Shown piece after piece: positions 6,998 through 11,501 of a stretch of DNA of 11,501 nt. The stretch covers positions 1-11,501 of the forward strand of contig PEUR01000161.1 in the NCBI GenBank assembly GCA_002780675.1, read 5' to 3'. The notes beneath the pieces were generated by a model, which saw only the letters and a list, made by a program, of their open reading frames with translations, ran no database searches and was not told the DNA's origin. Within the stretch, counting starts at the first letter, position 1; each line of letters starts with the position of its first letter. The position numbers and the translations under genes were made by a program. The stretch comes from Gallionellales bacterium CG03_land_8_20_14_0_80_55_15 (GTDB lineage Bacteria; Pseudomonadota; Gammaproteobacteria; Burkholderiales; Gallionellaceae).

Positions 6998-7047
6998 CGA
7001 TCATGGCTCAAACGATTCATCATTCGGGATGGCCTGCGCCATGATCG
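6998..7047. repeat. 10-bp perfect inverted repeat with 30-nt spacer
   Basis: CGATCATGGC (6998-7007) is repeated in inverse as GCCATGATCG (7038-7047). It directly abuts the G-rich hairpin repeat to its left. It could be the termini of a tiny degenerate mobile repeat or an RNA stem. There is no coding content inside the 30-nt spacer. Confidence 0.5.
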
Positions 7048-7106
7048 TTAGTCTCTATAGCAGTTCAATTTACACATGCTAAAATTTATAATTTTTTCTT
7101 TAAAAA

Positions 7107-7127
7107 CAATAATTTGCGTTATTATTG
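7107..7127. promoter_or_regulatory. 21-bp dyad in AT-rich DNA, possible operator
   Basis: CAATAAT (7107-7113) and ATTATTG (7121-7127) are 7-bp inverted arms around TTGCGTT. A second small dyad, AAAATT-TAT-AATTTT, lies just upstream at 7081-7095. This AT-rich patch is unlike its surroundings. It sits about 215 bp before the cytochrome c start, so a link to that gene is only possible, not shown. Confidence 0.3.
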
Positions 7128-7268
7128 CGGCGTGTTCTGTCGAACGTAGCCCGACCACCATTGGTTTGCAGCTTGCCCGGCTCAGGATAACAGCACCGCT
7201 ATCGGGTGCAGCAGGGTGAGTTGAACTAATTTCCACGCGTTTTGTCTATTTCGCGACTTGAAAATAAC

Positions 7269-7309
7269 TTGATTTAAGTCAATAAACTGTTCGTCCGCGA
7301 GCGTATATT
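7269..7309 (+). promoter_or_regulatory. FNR/ANR-type box and -10 element for the cytochrome c gene
   Basis: TTGATTTAAGTCAA (7269-7282) matches the FNR/ANR consensus TTGAT-N4-ATCAA at 9 of 10 specified bases. A TATATT -10 hexamer is at 7304-7309. It predicts a start near 7316-7317, placing the box centre within about one base of -41.5, the spacing of class II FNR-activated promoters. There is no good -35, as expected for such promoters. The untranslated leader would be about 26 nt and holds the AAGGAG ribosome-binding site (7331-7336). Confidence 0.75.
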
Positions 7310-7342
7310 TCTCGCATTGATTTTTTAACGAAGGAGAAGAAA

Positions 7343-7663
7343 ATGAAATTAGTCCATTTATTGGCCATGACCGCTGCGCTGTCTGTTTCTGCAAGCGCTT
7401 TTGCATCTGATGAAGGTGAAGCCGTTTTCAAGAAAAGTGGCTGTACGACCTGCCATGCCGTCGCAAAAAAAGTGGTCGGCCCAGCACTGAATAGCATTGC
7501 AGCCAAGTATGCGGGCGATGCAGGCGCTCAAGCCAGGTTGGAAAAGAAAGTACGCAATGGCGGTTCCGGTTCATTTGGTTCCATGCCAATGCCGGCAACT
7601 GGCAAAAATGTCAGCGATGCCGACATCAGCACCATCGTGGCTTGGGTTCTGAAACAGAAATAA
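7343..7663 (+). CDS. Periplasmic class I cytochrome c (c551/c552 type)
   Basis: A 106-aa precursor. Residues 1-21 are a Sec signal ending in AFA, leaving a mature protein of about 85 aa, the size of small monohaem cytochromes c551/c552/c8. The haem site is CTTCH at residues 34-38 with H38 as the proximal ligand. GPALNSIAAKYAGD (46-59) and the distal-ligand loop MPMPATGKNVSDAD, with M83 the likely axial Met, match the Pseudomonas c551 and Nitrosomonas c552 pattern. The C-terminal helix is ISTIVAWVLKQK. Such proteins shuttle electrons in the periplasm between the bc1 complex and terminal acceptors such as cytochrome oxidase or nitrite reductase; the partner here is unknown. AAGGAG at 7331-7336 fixes the start. 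The upstream FNR-type box suggests induction at low oxygen. The gene appears monocistronic, with a terminator at 7685. Confidence 0.95.
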   Translation: MKLVHLLAMTAALSVSASAFASDEGEAVFKKSGCTTCHAVAKKVVGPALNSIAAKYAGDAGAQARLEKKVRNGGSGSFGSMPMPATGKNVSDADISTIVAWVLKQK

Positions 7664-7684
7664 GGGCTTACCTTGCTTCATGCG

Positions 7685-7706
7685 AGCCGGCGCAAGCCGG
7701 TTTTTT
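7685..7706 (+). terminator. Intrinsic terminator after the cytochrome c gene
   Basis: CCGGC (7687-7691) and GCCGG (7696-7700) pair around a GCAA tetraloop. The stem extends by a G-T wobble and an A-T pair, and T6 (7701-7706) follows directly. It lies 21 bp past the stop codon and is a textbook rho-independent terminator. Confidence 0.85.
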
Positions 7707-7770
7707 ATTGCCTGCCATTTTTGTTGCCCCCAGATTGTGTGCAAGCCTTGCCTGCCGCCACGACTCAAAC

Positions 7771-7779
7771 TGTTATAAT
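7771..7779 (+). promoter_or_regulatory. Extended -10 promoter for the RNB ribonuclease gene
   Basis: TGTTATAAT (7771-7779) is a perfect extended -10 (TGnTATAAT), placed 27 bp before the ATG at 7807. Only a weak TTGCCT (7748-7753) could serve as -35, with a long 20-bp spacer; an extended -10 does not need a strong one. The leader is about 20 nt and has no evident Shine-Dalgarno. Confidence 0.65.
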
Positions 7780-7806
7780 TCGCGCCAACTTTTTTTGCAC
7801 GCCTCC

Positions 7807-9795
7807 ATGAATATCCTTTACGAAGAAAACGGCAGTTTCAAAGTCGGCAGCGTCATGACCGACAACACCACTTCCCTGCAAATCGAAAGCCTGTCCGGCA
7901 AACGCAGCAAGATCAAGGCAAACACCGTGATGCTGCATTTTAGCCAGCCGCAGTTGGCCGATTTCATGGCTCAGGCGGAAGCCCTTGCGGCTGACATCGA
8001 GGTGGAATTTCTGTGGGAATGCTGCCCGCCGGACGAATTCGGCTTTGAGGAAATCGCCGCCGAATATTTCGGTCACCCGCCCAGTTCGCTGGAAGCCGCC
8101 GCCGTCTTGATCCGCCTGCATGGCGCGCCGATCTATTTCCACAAAAAAGGCAAAGGCCGCTATCGCGCCGCTCCTGCGGAAATTCTGAAAGCAGCCCTGG
8201 CGGGAGCAGAGAAAAAGCGTCAGGCGCTGGAACTGCAAGAACGTTACACGCAACAACTCAGCCACTTCGAGCTACCCACCGAATTTGCCCAACAAATCAA
8301 GCAGATACTTTACAACCCCGACCGCAACACGCTGGAAGTCAAGGCGCTGGAAGTGGCCTGCGCCGCGACCCATCTATCCGCCGCTCACCTGCTGCACCGC
8401 TGTGGCGCCCTGCCCTCCACGCAGGATTACCATTTACAGAAGTTCCTGTTCGAGAACTTCCCCAAAGGTCTGGACTTCCCGCCGATAGTCTTGTCCGACT
8501 GGGACGAATTGCCGCTGGGCGCAGTCAACGCCTTCAGCATAGACGATGCGACCACCACGGAAATTGACGATGCCTTTTCGGTCGCCAGGCTGGAAAACGG
8601 TAACTGGCGTATCGGCGTACATATCGCCGCCCCGGCGCTGGGTATGCCGCGCGACTCGGACGGCGACAAAGTTGCCGCCATGCGTCTTTCCACGGTGTAT
8701 ATGCCAGGGCAAAAGATCACCATGCTGCCGGAAAGCGCGGTTCAGGCTTTCACTTTGAACGAAGGCGGCGTGTGCCCCGCCCTGTCCATGTATATCGAAG
8801 TCGAGGCAGAAACGCTGGCGGTGCTGAATTACGAAAGCCGCGTCGAGCGCGTACACATCGCCGCGAACCTCCGCCACGACACGCTCGAACCGCTGTTCAA
8901 CGAAGAGACACTGGCGGCGGGCAAGCTCGATTACGACTACGCCAGCGAACTAACGCTGCTCTGGCACCTGGCGCAAAAGCTGGAAGCGGCACGCGGCAAG
9001 GCCGACAACAACACACAAGTGGATTACAACTTCCATATTGAAAATGACTACGTCACCCTCACCCACCGCCGTCGTGGCTCGCCGATAGACAAGGTCGTGT
9101 CCGAACTGATGATACTGGTCAACTGCGAATGGGGCGGACACCTGGCCGAACATGGCTTCCCCGGCATCTACCGCACCCAACAGGGCGGCAAGGTCAGGAT
9201 GAGTACCGTCGCTGCCCCCCATCAAGGCTTGGGCGTGGCGCAATACATGTGGTCGAGTTCGCCGCTGCGCCGCTATGTGGATTTGCTGAACCAGCGCCAG
9301 ATTATCGCCATGCTGAAGGACGAAGCCGCGCCCTACCCGAAAAACGATACCGCGCTGTATGAAACCCTGCGCAATTTCGACACCATGTACGGTATCTACA
9401 ACGACTTCCAGCGCGACATGGAACGTTACTGGTGCCTGCGCTGGTTGCAACAGGAACAAGCCAGGCTGGCCGATGGCGATGAACTGCTGGTTGAGGCCAC
9501 CGTCATCCGCGAGAATCTGGTCAGGATGACCGAAATCCCGCTGGTGTTCCGCGCGCCGTCATTGCCCGAACAACTGTCTGCCCAGACTCGCGTGCAACTC
9601 GCCATTACCGGGATGGATCTGCTCGACTTGTCCGTGCTGACCCGTTATGTCGCCACACTCTCCCAAGGTACGGGTGAAGCAGCGGATGACAATCCGACCG
9701 AAGCGTCAACTGATAACCTGACCGATGAATCAATAGAGGCAATGACGATGAACACATCACCAGTAGCGACTGTGATTGAGGAAGCCGCTTGCTAA
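7807..9795 (+). CDS. RNB-family exoribonuclease (RNase II/R type)
   Basis: A 662-aa protein that should degrade RNA 3' to 5' in the cytoplasm. The RNB catalytic block begins near residue 240. FSIDDATTTEIDDAFSV contains D246, D254 and D255, matching RNase II D201, D209 and D210 of E. coli; the position of D207 is Glu (E252). Downstream are WRIGVHIAAP, RLSTVYMPGQKITMLPES, a SELMILVNCEWGGHLAE segment, and SSPLRRYVDLLNQRQI, the family's RNA-binding arginine region. The first ~235 residues look like degenerate cold-shock-type and helical regions, and residues ~560-625 look like a short S1-type barrel. It ends in an acidic, low-complexity tail of about 40 residues. ATG 7807 is chosen because it follows the promoter at 7771-7779. 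The open frame to 7642 would run back through the terminator into the cytochrome gene. tonB overlaps its 3' end. Confidence 0.92.
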   Translation: MNILYEENGSFKVGSVMTDNTTSLQIESLSGKRSKIKANTVMLHFSQPQLADFMAQAEALAADIEVEFLWECCPPDEFGFEEIAAEYFGHPPSSLEAAAVLIRLHGAPIYFHKKGKGRYRAAPAEILKAALAGAEKKRQALELQERYTQQLSHFELPTEFAQQIKQILYNPDRNTLEVKALEVACAATHLSAAHLLHRCGALPSTQDYHLQKFLFENFPKGLDFPPIVLSDWDELPLGAVNAFSIDDATTTEIDDAFSVARLENGNWRIGVHIAAPALGMPRDSDGDKVAAMRLSTVYMPGQKITMLPESAVQAFTLNEGGVCPALSMYIEVEAETLAVLNYESRVERVHIAANLRHDTLEPLFNEETLAAGKLDYDYASELTLLWHLAQKLEAARGKADNNTQVDYNFHIENDYVTLTHRRRGSPIDKVVSELMILVNCEWGGHLAEHGFPGIYRTQQGGKVRMSTVAAPHQGLGVAQYMWSSSPLRRYVDLLNQRQIIAMLKDEAAPYPKNDTALYETLRNFDTMYGIYNDFQRDMERYWCLRWLQQEQARLADGDELLVEATVIRENLVRMTEIPLVFRAPSLPEQLSAQTRVQLAITGMDLLDLSVLTRYVATLSQGTGEAADDNPTEASTDNLTDESIEAMTMNTSPVATVIEEAAC

Positions 9796-10640
9796 CTTCG
9801 GCCAAAATAAGCGTTACGATGGCGATGATTTTTTCACTCGCCGTGCACGCTTTCGCCCTGTTCGGCGTGGCACTGGTGTTGCCCGATCCTCGCAGCGCGT
9901 CGGATGTCATGCAGCCGCTGCATGTCGTGCTGGTCAACAGCAAATCCAAATCCAAACCGCACAAGGCCGATGCGCTGGCGCAACACAATCTGGACGGCGG
10001 CGGCAATACCGCTGAAGACCGCCAGGCCAAGACCATGCTGCCCAATATCGGCGACGACGAACGAATCACCCCCGAACAAAGCAGCAAAAAAGTTGCCCAT
10101 CTGGAAGAAGAATCCAAAAGGATGCTTACCCAGCTCAAAAGTAGCTACAGCCTGAGCCAGCCACAGCCCAAAAAGCAGCCCGAACTAGCCGCTTCCAGCG
10201 GTGACGACCTGGTACAACGCAGTCTGGAAATCGCCCGACTGGAAGCGCAAATCAGCCGAAATAATGATTATTATGAAAAACTTCCGCGCCGAAAATTCAT
10301 CGGCGCACGCACTCAGGAATACCGCTTCGCGCAATACATCGAAGACTGGCGCGTCAAGGTAGAGCGCATCGGCAACCTGAACTACCCGGATCAGGCCAGA
10401 CGCGAAGGACTGTACGGCAAATTGCAAGTCAGCGTCTCGATTAAAGCCGATGGCACTGTCGAAAGCGTCGAAGTCAGCCGTTCTTCAGGCCATCGCATCC
10501 TTGATGCGGCCGCCATGCGCATCGTCAAACTCGCCGCGCCGTTCTCTCCCCTGCCCCCCGACATCCGCAAAGATGTGGACATCCTGACCATCACCCGCAC
10601 CTGGTCGTTTACGCCTTCCGACAAACTGGAAAGCGAATAA
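9789..10640 (+). CDS. TonB-family energy transducer
   Basis: A 283-aa inner-membrane-anchored periplasmic protein. One N-terminal transmembrane helix spans about 12-30 (IFSLAVHAFALFGVALVL). It carries S16 and H20 in the SxxxH pattern, at the same residue numbers as the functional pair in E. coli TonB. The middle (50-185) is charged and Lys/Gln-rich with a probable helical stretch, not the usual Pro-rich EP/KP spacer. The C-terminus (from about 196) is a TonB domain: NYPDQARREGLYGKLQVSVS, DGTVESVEVSRSSG, LDAAAMRIVKLAAPFSPLPP. It should couple ExbBD and the proton gradient to outer-membrane receptors; exbB/exbD are not in the window. The start is taken as TTG 9789, with GAGGAAG at 9778-9784 and overlap with the ribonuclease stop. 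ATG 9819 is an alternative that would lose 10 residues and leave only a very short cytoplasmic tail. Confidence 0.88.
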   Translation: MLTSAKISVTMAMIFSLAVHAFALFGVALVLPDPRSASDVMQPLHVVLVNSKSKSKPHKADALAQHNLDGGGNTAEDRQAKTMLPNIGDDERITPEQSSKKVAHLEEESKRMLTQLKSSYSLSQPQPKKQPELAASSGDDLVQRSLEIARLEAQISRNNDYYEKLPRRKFIGARTQEYRFAQYIEDWRVKVERIGNLNYPDQARREGLYGKLQVSVSIKADGTVESVEVSRSSGHRILDAAAMRIVKLAAPFSPLPPDIRKDVDILTITRTWSFTPSDKLESE

Positions 10641-10665
10641 AGTCATTGGGAAGCACTGATTTATT

Positions 10666-10692
10666 CGTCATTCCGGCGAAGGCCGGAATCCA
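10666..10692. repeat. Dispersed-type palindromic repeat (ATTCCGGC/GCCGGAAT)
   Basis: ATTCCGGC (10670-10677) and GCCGGAAT (10682-10689) form a perfect 8-bp stem with a GAAG loop, inside the wider cGTCATTCC...GGAATCCAa frame. This form resembles the short GTCATTCC/GGAATCC repeats common between genes in beta- and gammaproteobacteria. It sits 30 bp after the tonB stop. No T-run follows, so termination would be inefficient on its own. Confidence 0.6.
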
Positions 10693-10704
10693 ACACTCTG
10701 ATTA

Positions 10705-10731
10705 AAAAGCGTTTTTGCTTTTGCGAAAACG
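10705..10731 (-). terminator. AT-rich hairpin, terminator-like on the minus strand
   Basis: CGTTTTTGC (10710-10718) pairs with GCGAAAACG (10723-10731) around TTTT: nine pairs, one of them a T-G wobble. On the + strand it is followed by A's, not T's. On the minus strand the stem is followed by C then T5 (10709 down to 10705), which is terminator-like. No minus-strand gene is visible to its right in this window, so its role is uncertain. Confidence 0.35.
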
Positions 10732-10785
10732 AAAAAATCAACATCTCCCTTGTTCCATAATTGATTGTTGGTTAAAGTGCGCGCC

Positions 10786-11091
10786 ATGCGTCATTCCCTG
10801 TTTGCCCGATTCCTGCTGATTTTTGCCCTGCTGTTCGCGCAGATGGGCGGTTTGACGCATGGCATTTCGCACACGCTGGCGGATCAGTCTCAGGATCAAT
10901 CCGTTCCACACGACAAGCTGTGCGACCTTTGCGCGGCCTATGCGCAGCTGGGCAGCGCGCTCGGCAGCCATGCCCTTGCTTTTTTCGCTGACGAACAACC
11001 CGCCGCGTTAATCCCCCTCGCGTTCGACACCTTCCGCACCACCGCGCCCTTCAGCGCCTACGCCTCGCGCGCCCCGCCCTACTCCGCATAA
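10786..11091 (+). CDS. Small exported His/Cys protein, unknown function
   Basis: A 101-aa protein when read from ATG 10786. In-frame GTG 10777 and TTG 10765 are alternative starts, and none has a clear Shine-Dalgarno. A basic start (MRHSLFAR) and a hydrophobic stretch at about 8-20 indicate a signal peptide or membrane anchor. Then come H25 and H29 (THGISH) and an HDKLCDLC motif with H42, C46 and C49, suggesting metal or haem-free thiol chemistry, and a hydrophobic middle. It ends in SRAPPYSA. The architecture (signal, His/Cys cluster, RAPP-type end) is like small DUF2946-type proteins found beside metal-related outer-membrane genes, but I cannot assign the family firmly. It lies 61 bp upstream of an outer-membrane protein gene on the same strand, so a shared role in metal sensing or uptake is a reasonable inference. 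Function is not established. Confidence 0.65.
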   Translation: MRHSLFARFLLIFALLFAQMGGLTHGISHTLADQSQDQSVPHDKLCDLCAAYAQLGSALGSHALAFFADEQPAALIPLAFDTFRTTAPFSAYASRAPPYSA

Positions 11092-11152
11092 GTCACATTC
11101 AACTTTCTCGTGCCCCCTGCATGAGAATTTGTCATTGATTTTTGGAGAAAAA

Positions 11153-11501
11153 ATGTTCAATAAAACCTGTTTGAGCGCGGCGCTTGCCGTGCTGTTAAGC
11201 CATCCAGCAGCCGCCGCCAGCAATGCCGATCTGCAAGCGATCCGCGAGCAAATTATTCAATTAAAACAAAGCTATGAGCAGCGCATCGCGCAACTCGAAC
11301 AGCGCCTCGAACGGGCGGAAGCCACCAGCAAGCAGGCGGTAGACGTTGCCGCTCAGGCCGAAACACAGCAAGCCAGCGTTGCACCCACCACAGCCATTAC
11401 CAGCAGTGAAGGCGCATTCAATCCTGCCGTGTCACTCATTTTGGCGGGCACTTACGGCACGCTCAAACAAGACCCGGCCATTGCACCGACCGGCTTTGCC
11501 A
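11153..11501 (+). CDS. Outer-membrane barrel protein, probable TonB-dependent/porin-like, 5' part
   Basis: The first ~116 codons of a gene cut by the window end. ATG 11153 follows GGAG at 11144-11147 by five bases. Residues 1-22 are a signal peptide (hydrophobic core, then HPAAAA-S). Residues ~25-70 are a charged Gln/Glu/Arg heptad region predicted to be coiled coil (LQAIREQIIQLKQSYEQRI...). A linker rich in Ala/Thr/Ser follows, and then GAFNPAVSLILAGTYGTL, which resembles the first beta strand of a family of proteobacterial outer-membrane proteins often annotated as zinc-regulated TonB-dependent receptors. A phosphate-selective-type porin is the main alternative, since these also carry an N-terminal coiled coil. 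No plug domain is visible in the part present. The adjacent His/Cys protein and nearby TonB protein favour metal uptake, but this is inference. Confidence 0.7.
   Translation, partial: MFNKTCLSAALAVLLSHPAAAASNADLQAIREQIIQLKQSYEQRIAQLEQRLERAEATSKQAVDVAAQAETQQASVAPTTAITSSEGAFNPAVSLILAGTYGTLKQDPAIAPTGFA

Larger units (their letters stand above)
6835..7268. other. Gene-free intergenic region between modC and the cytochrome c gene
   Basis: About 430 bp in which I see no credible gene. Notable content is a direct repeat TTCACTT (6839-6845 and 6857-6863), a GC-rich hairpin repeat (6959-6979 and its G-rich tail), a 10-bp inverted repeat (6998-7047), an AT-rich stretch (7068-7127) containing a 21-bp dyad, and a small hairpin GCACC/GGTGC near 7193-7209. 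A short antisense ORF (7048-7236) lacks family resemblance and is discounted. The region probably holds the end of the mod transcript plus regulatory and repeat DNA. Confidence 0.6.

Noticed and set aside
7642..7806. N-terminal extension of the ribonuclease into the cytochrome gene
   Set aside because: It would cross the cytochrome terminator (7685-7706) and the extended -10 promoter. The sequence is not RNB-like before ATG 7807.
11118..11140. ATGA...TCAT dyad before the outer-membrane gene as a Fur or Zur box
   Set aside because: Only four-base arms match, and alignment to the Fur 19-mer and to Zur-type AT-rich palindromes is poor.
1..11501. CRISPR array, tRNA, rRNA, transposase or phage genes
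   Set aside because: No regular repeat-spacer pattern, cloverleaf, ribosomal RNA segment or recombinase motif was found on either strand by eye.

Overview
The window reads as a GC-rich (roughly 60%) betaproteobacterial chromosome segment, probably from the Nitrosomonadales/Gallionellaceae side. That placement rests on the resemblance of the small cytochrome to Nitrosomonas-type c552, on the betaproteobacterial RNB-ribonuclease/TonB gene pair, and on the fds-type formate dehydrogenase gene order. It is an inference, not a proof. Every confident gene lies on the + strand.

Region 1 (1-6834) is a continuous cassette for a molybdenum formate dehydrogenase and its cofactor. It opens with the 3' end of the catalytic subunit (fdsA), followed by the sulfurtransferase fdhD/fdsC and the small delta subunit fdsD. 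Then come mobB, mobA and moeA, a short AT-rich gap with a perfect 14-bp palindrome, mog, and the molybdate ABC transporter modABC. Most junctions are ATGA overlaps or gaps of a few bases, so most of the block is probably co-translated. In order of biochemical use: ModABC imports molybdate, Mog adenylylates molybdopterin, MoeA inserts Mo, MobA (with MobB) adds GMP to make bis-MGD, FdhD sulfurates the cofactor, and FdsA/FdsD use it to oxidise formate.

Region 2 (6835-7342) is about 500 bp without a gene. It holds a GC-rich hairpin repeat, a 10-bp inverted repeat, an AT-rich stretch with a 21-bp dyad, and at its right end a near-consensus FNR/ANR box with a -10 element at class II activator spacing. 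This leads into a small periplasmic class I cytochrome c (7343-7663) followed by a clear intrinsic terminator.

Region 3 (7740-10640) carries its own extended -10 promoter, an RNB-family exoribonuclease, and an overlapping TonB-family protein that starts at TTG.

Region 4 (10641-11501) has a dispersed-type palindromic repeat and a second hairpin. After these come a small secreted or membrane-anchored His/Cys protein and the 5' end of an outer-membrane protein with a signal peptide, a coiled coil and the start of a beta-barrel. I read this pair as a possible metal-uptake unit.

No tRNA, rRNA, CRISPR array, transposase or phage gene was seen. Nothing here is clearly a wholly new system. The best leads are the duplicated start region at fdsA/fdhD, the FNR-type promoter, the internal palindrome before mog, and the uncharacterised small His/Cys protein beside the outer-membrane gene.
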